Source: Lentinula raphanica
Lineage: Eukaryota > Basidiomycota > Agaricomycetes > Agaricales > Omphalotaceae
Length of the DNA stretch: 64,000 nt
Direction: 5' to 3'
Assembly: GCA_027919835.1 (NCBI GenBank)
Contig: JANVFP010000032.1
Coordinates: 552,149-616,148 of the forward strand
This document shows, piece by piece, positions 46,293 to 57,396 of the stretch (position 1 is its first letter; every line of letters starts with the position of its first letter). The position numbers were made by a program, and so were the translations under genes. The notes under the pieces are model-generated. The model ran no database searches. It had not been told where the DNA came from and worked only from the letters and a program-made list of their open reading frames with translations.

Positions 46293-49200
46293 AGGATAAT
46301 GTCTGTGATCTACAGTCAGGAAATAGTGTACCCAATATCAGCACTGATAAAAAATCAGATAAAGTAGTTATGGAAGCTTGTTTAAATAATATTGCTCGTA
46401 ACAAGAAATCATCTTTTAGACTTTCAGTAACACTTTGGGTATACGGTTTTAAAGTGCAGGCCGAGGCTCTTGTTGACTCTGGAGCAACAACAAATTTCAT
46501 TGACAAAAGATATGTTGAAAGAAACCACCTGGTAACAAATAAGATAGCACAACCATATCAAGTTTTGAATGCAGATGGAACGCCAAATGTTGCAGGAGAG
46601 ATAAAAGAGTATGTTCGAGCATATGTCCAAATTGGTTCACATAAAACTATACAGTATCTATATGTCACTCAGCTAGGTGACAAGGACATGATGATTGGAT
46701 ACTCTTATCTCTACAAACACAATCCAGAAATAGATTGGCATTCAGGGGAATGGGCGTTCACCAGGTGTTCAGAGACATGTGCATCTAGAGCCCATAAAAT
46801 ACGAGTTGATGAAGCTGGAGCTGATGAGCTTCACCTCGAACCAGATTTACCATGGGAATCTTCACTGGACAATTTAGGAGAAGAGGACATGGATAATCCT
46901 TACATTAACTGGATTGACATGCACAATCCAGATGAGCAAAAACAAGCAGCAACTATTGCCGCTATGTTTGATGAAAAACATCTAGAAGAAGAATTTGTTG
47001 AGGAAGACGAGGATACCACTAAGTGGAAATCTCTTATACCACCATGGCTATATGATTATGGTGACGTCTTCTCAAAGAAAAGATCAGAGCGGATGCCAGA
47101 ACGTAAACCATACGACCATCCAATTGATTTTGAGGAAGGGTCTACTCTTCCCAAACCATCAAAAATCTATCCACTGTCTTTAAAAGAAAGGAATTCTTTG
47201 GATGAATGGATTGATGAGGAACTTAAGAAAGGCTATATTAGACCATCTCAAAGTCCTATTGCTGCTCCATTCTTCTTTGTCAAGAAACATGATGGCTCCT
47301 TACGGCCAGTCATGGATTATCGTGCTCTCAATGATATCACTGTTAAGAATCGCTATCCAATCCCTCGAATATCAGACCTAATAGACTCTCTCAGCCAGGC
47401 TTCGATCTTTACAAAGATTGACTTACGCTGGGGATACAACAATGTTCGAATTCGTGAAGGGGATGAATGGAAAACAGCATTCATTACAAAGCGGGGTTTA
47501 TTTGAGGCAACAGTCATGTATTTTGGATTCTCCAATGCACCAGCTACCTTTCAGGCCATGATGAATGATATTCTCGGAGACTTGATACGTAAAGGAAAAG
47601 TAATGGTGTACTTGGATGATATTCTTATATTTGGCAATGACAAAAAAGAACACAGGGAAATTGTTCGAGAAGTGCTGCAAAGACTCCGAGACAATGATCT
47701 CTATGCAAAAGCTGAAAAATGCTTTTTTGAGCAGGACAGTATAGACTACCTTGGAATGATTATTTCTAAGGGTTATGTGAAGATGGATCCAAAGAAGCTT
47801 GCTGGAGTTCTTGAGTGGCCTGTACCAACAAAAGTAAAACATGTTCAAGCATTCTTAGGCTTTGCAAATTTCTACAGAAGATTTATTAAAGATTTTGCCA
47901 AGATTGCAAGGCCACTCACCAAACTCACTAAAAAGGATCAACCTTGGCTCTGGGATGACATAGCACAGGAAGCATTTGAAGCGCTGAAAAAGGCTTTCAC
48001 AACTGCTCCCATTTTAAGAATACCAGATGACACTAATCCTTTCCGACTAGGCACAGATGCCAGTGATTTTGCAGTCGGAGCTGTATTGTACCAACTGGAC
48101 CCAGATGACAATCTGTGGCATCCAGTTGCCTTCTATTCCAAGTCACTCAGTGTTCATGAACGTAACTATGAGATATATGACAAGGAATTGCTTGCAATTA
48201 TACGAGCATTGGAAGAATATCGACATTACTTGGAAGGTCATCCAGAAAAATTTGAAATATGGTCAGATCATCAGAATTTGACTTATTTCCGGTCTGCCCA
48301 GAAGCTAACACGAAGACAAGCGAGATGGGCTCTGTATCTTACTCGCTTTGATTATTCTCTACGGCATAAGCCAGGAAAAACAATGCAGGCTGAAGACCCT
48401 CTGTCCAGGAGGCCAGATCATGAGGAGGGGGTAAACCTCGACAATCGAGATCAAATTTTACTCAAACCTGAATTTTTTGCCATTCAGGCTATTGAGGCTG
48501 CTCATGAATCGCCTATCAATGATGAACAAATCCTAAGGGAGGTCAAAGAAGCCTTGCTAACTGATGAAGTTACGAAGGATTACAAATCACTTCTGTCATC
48601 AGGACCACGTGAATTCAAGAAATCACTAGAAGAGTGGAACTATGAAAATGGTCTACTACTTTACCGTGGTAAAATATATATTCCAAAGAGCACAGATGAT
48701 CATCTACGAAGACGCATAGTTCAAATGCATCATGATTTACCATCAGCAGGACATCCTGGTAGATGGAAAACCTATGAACTCGTTTCTCGAAACTATTGGT
48801 GGCCAGGGATGTCAGTCTTTGTAAAAAATTATGTCTCAGGCTGTGATACTTGTCAGCGGATGAAAAATCGCTCACAACAGCCTTTTGGACCCTTACAACC
48901 TAATCGAGTACCAAATGGACCTTGGGAAATTATTTCCATAGACCTTATTACTCAATTACCACCATCTGGAAAGCACAATGCCATATGTGTTGTGGTAGAT
49001 CGCTTGACTAAGCGTGCACACTTCTTTGCAATCACAAATAATTTCACAGCCAAAGACTTAGCAAAGTTACTCTATGACAGGATATATCCACTGCATGGAC
49101 TCCCATTGCAAATAATATCTGATAGAGGAACACAGTTTGCTGCTGAAGTTTTTCAAGAATGGTGCAGGCTACTTGAAATTGAATCTACTATGTCAACTGC

Positions 49201-50026
49201 CTATCATCCACAAACTGATGGACAAACAGAACGTGTTAACCAGATTTTGGAACAATACCTTCGGTGCTATGTTGACTATAATCTCAATGACTGGGCCGAT
49301 CTTCTAAGCACAGCAGAGTTTGCATACAGCAATCAAGCACATGAAGGTACCAAGGAGAGTCCCTTCTTCCTGGAATATGGTCGACATCCTCGTGCAGGTC
49401 CTATGCTCATTAAAAATCAGGGATCCATTGATTTTCATGACATAATGCAACAAAGACTTGAAGCTCAAGAGCAAGCAAAAGCAGCTCTAAAGCTTGCAGC
49501 TGAAAGAATGAAATGGTATTATGACAAAGGAGTTCAAAACATACCTTTTAAAGTTGGAGACAAGGTTCTATTGAATCTTAAAGACTATCAAACTACAGAA
49601 CGAGCTCTCCAGCCAAGATTTGAAGGTCCATTTAAAATCATCAGAAAACTATCAGATGTGACCTTTGAACTGAAACTACCTCCAAAATACCGTGGGATAC
49701 ATCCTGTTTTTCATGCTAGCAAGCTTGCCACCTATACAGAATCTACCATTCCAGGACAAAAGGCTCCTACTCCTGAAACTATAATAGTTGATGGAGAGGA
49801 AGAATGGGTAGTGGAGAAAATTTTACAACACCGAGTTCAGAGAAAGAAATTGGAATATCTGGTGAGATGGAAAGGTTTTACTCGAAATCATGATACTTGG
49901 GAACCTGCTGCAAATCTCAAAAATGCACCAGAGAAAATTCGAGAATATAAAAACAGATTGATCATTCAATTGAAAGTGTGGAACTGGACATATTCTCAAC
50001 GGAGCTCGAATCTGAAGAGGGGGTAA
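46253..50026 (+). CDS. Pol polyprotein of the young Gypsy element (protease, RT, RNase H, integrase, chromodomain)
   Basis: The frame is -1 relative to gag and open from 46253, overlapping gag by 40 nt; the first ATG is at 46370 (1218 codons). Domains in order: protease EALVDSGATTNFID, reverse transcriptase with VMVYLDDILIFG, RNase H with LGTDASDFAVGAVLYQ, integrase zinc finger (HHDLPSAGHPGR ... CDTCQRM), the integrase catalytic triad within ISIDLITQLPP, ISDRGTQFAAEVF and QTDGQTERVNQ, and a chromodomain VVEKILQHRVQRKKLEYLV / RWKGFTRNHDTWEPAANL. No frameshift or stop occurs, so the enzyme set looks functional. The TAA stop abuts the 3' LTR. Expression by -1 shift is possible, but I see no canonical slippery heptamer in the overlap. 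Confidence 0.95.
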   Translation, partial: KSTIQGGFSRGTVEDNVCDLQSGNSVPNISTDKKSDKVVMEACLNNIARNKKSSFRLSVTLWVYGFKVQAEALVDSGATTNFIDKRYVERNHLVTNKIAQPYQVLNADGTPNVAGEIKEYVRAYVQIGSHKTIQYLYVTQLGDKDMMIGYSYLYKHNPEIDWHSGEWAFTRCSETCASRAHKIRVDEAGADELHLEPDLPWESSLDNLGEEDMDNPYINWIDMHNPDEQKQAATIAAMFDEKHLEEEFVEEDEDTTKWKSLIPPWLYDYGDVFSKKRSERMPERKPYDHPIDFEEGSTLPKPSKIYPLSLKERNSLDEWIDEELKKGYIRPSQSPIAAPFFFVKKHDGSLRPVMDYRALNDITVKNRYPIPRISDLIDSLSQASIFTKIDLRWGYNNVRIREGDEWKTAFITKRGLFEATVMYFGFSNAPATFQAMMNDILGDLIRKGKVMVYLDDILIFGNDKKEHREIVREVLQRLRDNDLYAKAEKCFFEQDSIDYLGMIISKGYVKMDPKKLAGVLEWPVPTKVKHVQAFLGFANFYRRFIKDFAKIARPLTKLTKKDQPWLWDDIAQEAFEALKKAFTTAPILRIPDDTNPFRLGTDASDFAVGAVLYQLDPDDNLWHPVAFYSKSLSVHERNYEIYDKELLAIIRALEEYRHYLEGHPEKFEIWSDHQNLTYFRSAQKLTRRQARWALYLTRFDYSLRHKPGKTMQAEDPLSRRPDHEEGVNLDNRDQILLKPEFFAIQAIEAAHESPINDEQILREVKEALLTDEVTKDYKSLLSSGPREFKKSLEEWNYENGLLLYRGKIYIPKSTDDHLRRRIVQMHHDLPSAGHPGRWKTYELVSRNYWWPGMSVFVKNYVSGCDTCQRMKNRSQQPFGPLQPNRVPNGPWEIISIDLITQLPPSGKHNAICVVVDRLTKRAHFFAITNNFTAKDLAKLLYDRIYPLHGLPLQIISDRGTQFAAEVFQEWCRLLEIESTMSTAYHPQTDGQTERVNQILEQYLRCYVDYNLNDWADLLSTAEFAYSNQAHEGTKESPFFLEYGRHPRAGPMLIKNQGSIDFHDIMQQRLEAQEQAKAALKLAAERMKWYYDKGVQNIPFKVGDKVLLNLKDYQTTERALQPRFEGPFKIIRKLSDVTFELKLPPKYRGIHPVFHASKLATYTESTIPGQKAPTPETIIVDGEEEWVVEKILQHRVQRKKLEYLVRWKGFTRNHDTWEPAANLKNAPEKIREYKNRLIIQLKVWNWTYSQRSSNLKRG
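50014..50026 (+). promoter_or_regulatory. Polypurine tract
   Basis: GAAGAGGGGG directly before TAA and the 3' LTR: the primer site for plus-strand synthesis, overlapping the pol stop. Confidence 0.75.
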
Positions 50027-50500
50027 TGTCACAGATTTCTCTCTATTCTCTACCTTAATCACTTATCTTATCTCCTATCTCTATCTTATCATATTATCAG
50101 TAGTAGTTTATCATTTGATCATCTCTGTGCCATACATATTTTCATTTGTACAACCAGTGATGGGACATGCTTGCTCTGCACCATATCTACATTACAACAG
50201 GTTGTCTTATGATGTAATAAGTGAAGCATCCACAGGATGACTTCATAGATGACTTCATAGATGACTTCACCATGAATCATAGTGACTTCATAAATGACTT
50301 CATGTAGCTCCAACTATGACATGGACTATGATATCATTAGATAGTAGCTCCACTCTAGAGTAGTATAAATACTCTCATGTATCTCTGGGATCCCCCAGAT
50401 TCAAGAACATCTTTTATCCTCTTGTGATCAACTTGTGCTCATACTCTGTCACTATCCCCAACCTTTGCAACTACAACTAGGTGAGTTCTAAGTTGTGATA
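50027..50500 (+). repeat. 3' LTR
   Basis: Identical in length to the 5' LTR (474 bp) and different at one base (A at 50319 instead of G). Confidence 0.96.
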
Positions 50501-51031
50501 CTAACGTTCCAACGAGGCCGCGGTCTTTGTGCTTCACAGGAGTCCACTTGAATGGAGGAGAGTTTGTCCTTTCGGTCCGATAACCCCACCACGGAGAGGG
50601 TTTACCGTTGTCCATTTGAAGTCCCACTGTCCAGATTTCCGTTGGACTGTATGAGTCCTCAGCTTTTTTTGGGCTCAAGTAAGCACCACGAGTGCTTCTG
50701 GAATATTGTGATGTCCACTTTTGCCGGGTTACAACGATATTGTATTTTATTTCTGTACAATCATTCATCACATTGTGGTGAGTTTCGGAGATTAGGCCCA
50801 ATGACACACTCACGAGTCTTGTACTGCATCGGAAACAGTCTAAGTATTCAAAAACCAGGGTGGAATAGTAGGACTTACATCTACAGGAGGCACAGGAGGG
50901 GCTTTGTGGGCCCTGAATTTGCTTGTAGAAAGTTGCATCCTAGCCGCTGAAGAGGGTCGAGTTGGTACGGGTGCCATTGCTGCAACGACCATCGAAAGGA
51001 GGAGCATGCTGGCAACAAGCAAGTGCCACAT

Positions 51032-52188
51032 AGATAATCGGAATAAACACATAGGTGAAGTAGGCTTAATGGTTTTGAAGTCAGTAGATACCCTCTCTAA
51101 GAAGAATGGTGCGCTCAGTGCTCACTAGCAGGTATTTGGATTTGACCAGCAAATCTCGGGTTGTTCTTTCGGGAGAAACTCAGGAAGCGCAAGGCTGAAG
51201 CTACTAGGGCTTGCTTGGGTAGTCGTTGGGAGCAAGAAAAAATTTGAATACATAGCTCAGAATAGGAAAAGTTCAAAAGCCGCTGCCTTTCAAAATCTCA
51301 ACCATCATGATGATCATCTGTGAGCTGATGAGTGATTGAATCATCAATCCGATGGAAGGCGACGTAGGGCGACGTATGATAAGATTCAAGTCGGAAGTGG
51401 AAGAAAAGGGTAAATTGTTGATAGGTAGGATGTGTGAGGGGTGTCCAAACCAAGAAACAGAAGAGCTCAAGTCGTAATCTTGAAAACTGGAGTATTGCAA
51501 ACAGCAACATGGGCATGTCTAGAAGTTGTGAACGCGAGTGAAAATCAAAAGATTCCTTAGGTGACCCAAGGACGACATAAGACTGGGATGAAAGACGACG
51601 ATCAGAGAGGGATTCATTGGTGAGAGCCCTCAGTCCATTGACTTACCGGTCTTCTAGTTCCATTCTCTTCCTACAGAGCCTCGACATTTCTATACCCAGC
51701 GTTGTCAACAGTTAACTCGAAAGTCGACTCCCATCATCCGCCCTTGCTTTGGACCGCAGGTGATATTCACACTGACGATTTGCCCGGATGTTGACACTCC
51801 CTAGTCCCCCCACCAAGTCAACCTCCACTGTGTTCACAGTTCAACCTCCTTAATTCTATGCCTGACATTCACACTAGGAGAGAATCTCCTTCGAGGAACA
51901 TGTGAACTCGTTTTCAATGAAAACTCGACGACGGAGCGTTGAGAAGTATGGGAGGCAATAAATAGGCAAGGAATAGGCGGCGATGGGTGGATGTTGGCAG
52001 ATCAGAACCACTTCAGAGAAGGAACACATATGGAGGCCCATTGTAGCAAAGATGACGATGTAGACAAACCAAATACATACTCGAGATCAATGTTCGAGGA
52101 CGGATTCTGACTATGGGAGGAGTAGAAGAGGGTTACGAGGATGACGAGGGCCAGGGGTCGAACTGCGATACCGCGTTTGTTGGGCCCA
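51032..52188. other. Intergenic: upstream region of the broken secreted-protein gene
   Basis: No gene is supported. A short minus frame at 52002-52190 has a hydrophobic stretch (RPLALVILVTLFYSS) and could be an exon fragment cut by the LTR boundary at about 52189. Confidence 0.4.
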
Positions 52189-52632
52189 TGTAACGACGGT
52201 AATACGCCCATTTTGCGTGCAGGCATGCAATGGCCTAATTTTAACGATTAGAGCCTTGTAGAGTACTAAAGGACTGTAGTGAGCCCGAGCTGACAGTCAA
52301 ACTTGTATCATGTTAATGCCAGGACGTCAGATCCAGACAGGAAAACACATCCTGACGAATAATAAGAGTTCACACTCGAGTCCCTTGGTCGGGGAGTCCT
52401 TCAAGACAAAGCCACCTCTGATATGAGCTATCAAGGGATTATCAACTTAGTTTTCAACGCCTAACGGCCAACTGAGTATGATACTGCACCGAGACGAGCT
52501 TAGAACCAATAGATCTATTCGTATTACCAGTGGGGATGGATTATTCAAGGCCCAGACTCAACAGATCTATTCACTCAGATCGAGTTTCGGGATGGATCAG
52601 GTCGCAGGAATGTGACTAAACGGAGAAACAAC
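52189..52632 (+). repeat. 5' LTR segment of the AGATCT-rich element
   Basis: Starts TGTAACGACGGTAATACGCC and matches the reverse complement of 1-442 almost base for base. The LTR may continue past 52632; the partner is cut by the window edge, so the end cannot be set. Confidence 0.7.
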
Positions 52633-54349
52633 CAAAGTGTATCATCCCAGTTACATGTGGACGTTTCCTAAATGGGAAATAGACGCCTGAGATGTACAGC
52701 TTTGACCAGGAGTGTTGCAAGGGTAGATCTTTCGACTTCACCATTGTTAAACCTCTGGATCTATTCGATATATGCATATCGTTGGAAAGCTAGAAGCCAA
52801 ACGAACCTATTGGGACAGGTTTCCCCCCTTTATATGTACTCCCATTCAGTTGGAGAGGCATACAACCGTTCACATAGCGGAATCAAATGAGGAAACGTTT
52901 GAGTTACCTGTGCAGGAGCTTATCCGTGCCCTTTAACCACCAGCATGTGGATGGACGCACAGACCAGGTCCGGATTCGAAGGTCAGGCAACTAGATCTCG
53001 ACGAAGGACCACCAGAAATGGACATTTTACTTGTTTTTATCCTTTTTACTCTCTGTTTCTCTGGTGTTTGTATCGTTTCTCGTCCTATCTTTCCTTATTT
53101 GTATCAGATCTCGGACTCCGTTCTCTCAAATCTATAGATCTATTCCATAAAATAGTAAATTGGCTACAGATCTCTTCGTAGAAGTACTTAAGGACGTAGC
53201 CTACAAAAATATAGTTCAGGTTTTGTGCCCAGTTTCTCTGACTAGCTAACCTTTGCTCTCATACGTGAGGAGTAAAGGCTTTGTAAGCCGGGCGGTCTTC
53301 GAAAGTGGTTGTGAAATTCTCATCTCGTTAGGCCCGATATCTTGTCAGTTGATAAAGTCTCAGCTAGATTTGAATCGAAGGTAGACTCCTATCGTGGAGA
53401 TACAGAGGGCTTGGTTCTCGGTTGTTCCAAGTGAGCGTTCAGAGTTTCGGTGGCTCTGTTCAAGCAGACGTGTGGTGATCGGTGATCCATACGAGCTGTG
53501 AAGGTTTTCTGTGATCGGTGATCAGTAGATCTTCAACCTGGTTCTGATAGTATTTGTGTGGTCATAAAGTCTGATCTATACGAGTTCTCTCGTTCCTTGT
53601 AAACCCTTTGAGTGGATCACTCACCCCCTTCGAGTCCAGATCAAAAGATCTGTACTTCCGTGTCACTTCGCTCTGTTGACCTGTATTGCGGATCCAGTAG
53701 ATCTTTTAAGACTACCAGTTCGTTCTAAGGTATAAGATTGTGCGGAATCTCTGACAACGCCCCACACCTCGCTTAAATACATTTGACAAACGACATAAGA
53801 AGTATATTGGTGATCAGTGTTCAGTGATAAAGTCACTAGGTCATTAGATCTATCCAACGAAGCATTAAATTGCACCCTTCATATCCTCGTTATCTGGAGC
53901 CCACCGCGAGGGGTGGAATCTATATTTTGGAACGAACTCGAGAGATCTATCGATTTCTCAAACCATTGCCTTAGGTCGAACTTTGTTTGATCTTAAAAAT
54001 AGCTCCAAGGGAGTCTCGGACGTCGAAGAACGCAGGTTCTTTAGATTACTTTGATCCAGAGGTGCAAGCCCCGGATAAAAGAAAACGTGTTACAAAGAAG
54101 CCTACGGTTCCTGTCTACGATCCGAAGAACCTTGGACGAGCAAAGAGCAATCCAGATAACGGGACTGCTGCTAGATCTGCTTCTGAAGTTCCAAGAACGA
54201 ACAGATCTGGTGTAGTGCAAGGAAGCAGTAGACGTCAGGCAGTTACTGCTGAACCAGTCGATTTGACTAGTTTGAATCCTACATTACCAAACTCTATTTC
54301 TTTTGACTTGCAACGTATTGTGTTTGGGAACAGAATACCAAATATAACG
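52633..54349 (+). other. Leader (and possibly LTR remainder) of the AGATCT-rich element
   Basis: About 1.7 kb without coding support and with some ten AGATCT sites. Repeated GTGATCGGTGATC words occur at about 53475-53525. No primer-binding site was identified. Confidence 0.5.
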
Positions 54350-55864
54350 ATGAGTACTACACAAAATGACCAAAATGCACAAGGTGCAAACGAGGCTCCA
54401 GTGGATATCCTCAAACTGTTGGGACCTCCGGCGTTGTCTCCTGAAGAGCAAGGGGAATACAACAATGCGAAGTTCCCTGCCACTCATAAAACGGCTATGA
54501 TCTTGGATCTAGCTGATCCGATCCAAATGCCTGAATGGATGAGGTTCTGTCTAACGACGTTCCAAGCCACGGGTGTGACCTCTGAGAAGGTGAAGATGCA
54601 AAGGATCTTTGGATGGATGACCCTCCAGACGAAGCAGGCCTTAGAGCATCTCCCTGGAGCAGAGGAAGGAAAGGAAGATGCAGATCAATTCCTTCGAGCC
54701 ATGATTGAGCGGTTCCCGTCGATCTTTGGCAAACCCCTGGGTTCCAAGAAAGCTATGCTGGAATTGGTTCAGAGGTTTCGACCATTGAGAGTCGAGGATG
54801 GATCTGAGCTGTTGATCTATTGCATGTTGTTTGAAGTCGAGGCCAATAAGTTGTTGAAACCGCCTCCGGCGATTGGAAACCATGAATTGGTGTCGGTCTT
54901 TCTATCAGCATTCGATGGAAACCTGAGAAAAGCTGTCTCGAAACGAGTTCAGCATCAGGTCCCCAACTCGAAACTTGCGAAACGACGTACGGATGATCCA
55001 TATACGTTCTCGGAATGGAAAAGTGCTGCAGAGGCTGTGGCTAGGCAGCCCCCTCTCGAATCACTATACCAGACCTTTACTGGGACGGATGGAGCTGTCC
55101 TGAATGCAGAGACCAACTCTAGGGGAGGGATCTATATTCCGGTGGTTACCCCGGCAGCTGCTAAAGAGGAAACGCCAGATCTGACCCGTTTCTTTGCTAC
55201 AGACACTAGATCTAGTGTTAAGCAGGAACAGGCAGAGGACCATGAACGTGCCTTTGTGGAAAATGTGGACAAATCGTCGTTGATGCTCAAAGAAATGGGG
55301 AATCTTAAGACGCGTTTTCAGGATGAACTGACGTCGTTGCAGCAATTGCTCAATGATGTTAGGGCAGGAAAATCGGATGCTGGAATGCGACCCCAGCCCA
55401 GACCTGGCTTTTCTGGTAGTAGTAATCCCGGAACCAGTGGGCAGGGTCGAGGGATCCTTAATGTCAATCCCACTCCAGGCCAAGGAATGCCAGATCGAAC
55501 GTGTTTCTTGTGTCGAGGACCAGATCATATGATGAGTAACTGTCCTTTGTTCATGGAACTCCTTGGGAAAGGCTGGGTGATGCCGGAGTCTCAAGGATCC
55601 AAACGTCTTAAGCTGAAAGATGGATCTCCGTTACCAAATAACTTTGGTCCGGAAACTCGATACCAAAAGATCGTGAAATATGCTCAGAGCAAGAACTGGC
55701 CTGTCTTGGCGACGTTATACAATGATCTAATCCCCGATGAAGAGGATTATGCAGATCAGTTGGGGGATCCTACTTGGTTGTACCTTGCCAACGTAGTTGA
55801 ATCTTCCCAGGGGAGATCTAGCAACAATGTTGCAACGGTGTACAGTAATGAGTCGGGAAACTAG
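54350..55864 (+). CDS. Gag of the AGATCT-rich Gypsy element (504 aa)
   Basis: The first ATG of the frame is at 54350 (MSTTQNDQNAQGANEAPVDI); the frame is open without ATG back to about 53987. The middle region (PEWMRFCLTTFQATGVTSEK; LEHLPGAEEGKEDADQFLR) looks like a retroelement capsid. Near residue 385 a canonical CX2CX4HX4C zinc knuckle is present (CFLCRGPDHMMSNC), for RNA binding. The frame is intact, unlike the pol region downstream. Confidence 0.82.
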   Translation: MSTTQNDQNAQGANEAPVDILKLLGPPALSPEEQGEYNNAKFPATHKTAMILDLADPIQMPEWMRFCLTTFQATGVTSEKVKMQRIFGWMTLQTKQALEHLPGAEEGKEDADQFLRAMIERFPSIFGKPLGSKKAMLELVQRFRPLRVEDGSELLIYCMLFEVEANKLLKPPPAIGNHELVSVFLSAFDGNLRKAVSKRVQHQVPNSKLAKRRTDDPYTFSEWKSAAEAVARQPPLESLYQTFTGTDGAVLNAETNSRGGIYIPVVTPAAAKEETPDLTRFFATDTRSSVKQEQAEDHERAFVENVDKSSLMLKEMGNLKTRFQDELTSLQQLLNDVRAGKSDAGMRPQPRPGFSGSSNPGTSGQGRGILNVNPTPGQGMPDRTCFLCRGPDHMMSNCPLFMELLGKGWVMPESQGSKRLKLKDGSPLPNNFGPETRYQKIVKYAQSKNWPVLATLYNDLIPDEEDYADQLGDPTWLYLANVVESSQGRSSNNVATVYSNESGN

Positions 55865-55994
55865 AGGATCCGATGATTGAGTCGAGCAAGGGACGAAAAA
55901 CAAGGTCCCAGCTGAAGGACACGACTCATGAGGATGAACCTAAGCCCCGTTCATTGAAAACTGTGCCTCCTACTAAGACAAACGTTTTGATGGA

Positions 55995-57349
55995 GTGCAC
56001 ATACCCGTAGATCGAAATCACCCAAATTTTAAACATGTTGCCAATCAATCCAAATCTGCTCCTGAACCATCCAATTCGAAAGATCTGAACGGAAAATCGA
56101 ACAGATCCAATCATTCATCAGGGGATGCTTCACTAGGGAAGTCGAGATCTGTTAGTGTCGAAGAGAAATCGGATAAAGAGGATTCTGATTCTGAAGTAGA
56201 ATTAGTTGAGGAAACTAGTGAGACCACTCGCAAAGTGCGTTTCAGGGAGCCCTCACCCTCTAGATCTGACGAAACACATCGACCTTTTGATCATGTTCCA
56301 CCCAGGGAAGTGTCACCCATACCTCGAAATCAACCAAAATCCAAACCGGAGAAGGTCACTGAATCTAAAGGATCTTCGAAGGGACCCAAATTTCGGCTTC
56401 GGAATGATTATTCATTCCAGGCCTTGAAGAAGAATTAGCTGATCGGATTTCTCGTCAAATGATCACCTTGACGGCTGCTGAGGCATTCCAATTGTCAGGC
56501 AAAGTCAGGCAGATCATGATGAGGAAGATGAAAAACCGCCAAGTGCGTCCACAGGAACGAATCAAGTCCTTTGTTAATGAGGCCCATGATGTTGAACCTA
56601 GTGTCGAGGAAATCCCGAGAACAGGGATGGAGATGCAACAGTTCATTGCCGTGGAAGATCTCAGTCTGTCAGAAGGATTGATCTTTGAGAAAATACTCGA
56701 GGATCGAGATGGCATGAAGGCAGGGGATTATGTTCAGTTGGATCCGGTGGTAGCTTTTCTTCATGATGTTGATGAAAATGATTCACGTCGTGATATGACT
56801 ATAGTAGCCACTATGGGAAATGGCTTAAGATCTGTGTGGCCAGTTGTGAATAATCGAGATGATCTAGACATCGAGAGTGTGTTGGACTCTGGATCTCAGA
56901 TTGTTGCTATCGATATGTGTGTTGCCTTAGGATTAGGACTAGGTTGGGATCCGAAAGTGACCATCCAAATGCAGAATGTGCATGGAGGTCTGGCCCGTAC
57001 CAAAGGACTGTCCAGGAACGTACCATTCCGATTTGGACCCATAACACTGTATCTACAATGCCATGTGCAGGAAAAGGCACCCTTCGAAATTCTGTTGGGT
57101 AGACCTTTCGATGTACTGACAGAAAGTGTCATCCATACGTTTGGATCTGGTGACCAAGAGTTAACCATAACAGATCCGAACACTGGAAAGCAATACACCA
57201 TAGGTACTAGTCCGAGAGGACAAAGTCCTAAAGCTCAGAAACGGCAGTTGGATAAGCAGAAGTATGCTCAGACTCGGACAGAGACTCCAGATCCAAATCA
57301 GGAGACCAGTCCCGAAGAAGAGGAGAAAGCTGCTGAACCAAATTTTTAG
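55995..57349 (+). pseudogene. Linker and aspartic protease of the AGATCT-rich element, frame-shifted
   Basis: An acidic linker frame (55995-56438) ends at TAG. The protease frame (56459-57349) is in another phase and has ESVLDSGSQIVAIDMCVALG, the catalytic D(S/T)G, and the flap-end motif FEILLGRPFDVL of retropepsins. The two frames would have to be joined by a shift, so this copy is probably inactive. Confidence 0.7.
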
Positions 57350-57396
57350 ATAACCTCTGTGATCTGAGTAGCGATCAGGGAGAGGTTGAAATCGCT

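Larger units (their letters stand above)
42647..50500 (+). mobile_element. Complete chromodomain Gypsy (Ty3) LTR retrotransposon, 7854 bp
   Basis: Two 474-bp LTRs, a 5-bp target duplication CTAAC (42642-42646 and 50501-50505), a leader, an extra ORF, gag and pol in the order protease-RT-RNaseH-integrase-chromodomain. This order with a chromodomain defines chromoviruses. The element lies in a coding exon, antisense to the host gene. The LTRs differ at a single position (G 42939 versus A 50319), so insertion is recent. Confidence 0.96.
40580..51031 (-). pseudogene. Secreted two-repeat protein gene, broken by two transposons
   Basis: ATG 51031 starts a signal peptide (MWHLLVASMLLLSMVVAAMA). Repeat 1 begins in the exon at about 50760-50510 (VTRQKWTSQ... 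TEIWTVGLQ... VKHKDRGLVGTLV), is cut by the LTR element, and resumes at 42641 (SKYGKTIVIGTATM ... LTFFWEELSRNP). An intron at about 42140-42197 leads to repeat 2 (GVTRQTKVDGP, NEVWTVGLR, GTANMSTLTEKAV, VMLFWEELNSH), which is cut after QMGSGY by the 955-bp TIR element; AGFEITRDMKEWKMYINDK on the far side aligns with AGFAVTEPWEHELYTQ of repeat 1. Removing the LTR element plus one CTAAC copy restores a frame that aligns with repeat 2 across the junction. The family is unknown to me; it would have been an extracellular protein of about 430 residues. The small 5' exon near 50830 is tentative. Confidence 0.75.

Noticed and set aside
46995..48281. Short ORFs on both strands inside pol
   Set aside because: Shadows of the intact 1218-codon pol frame.
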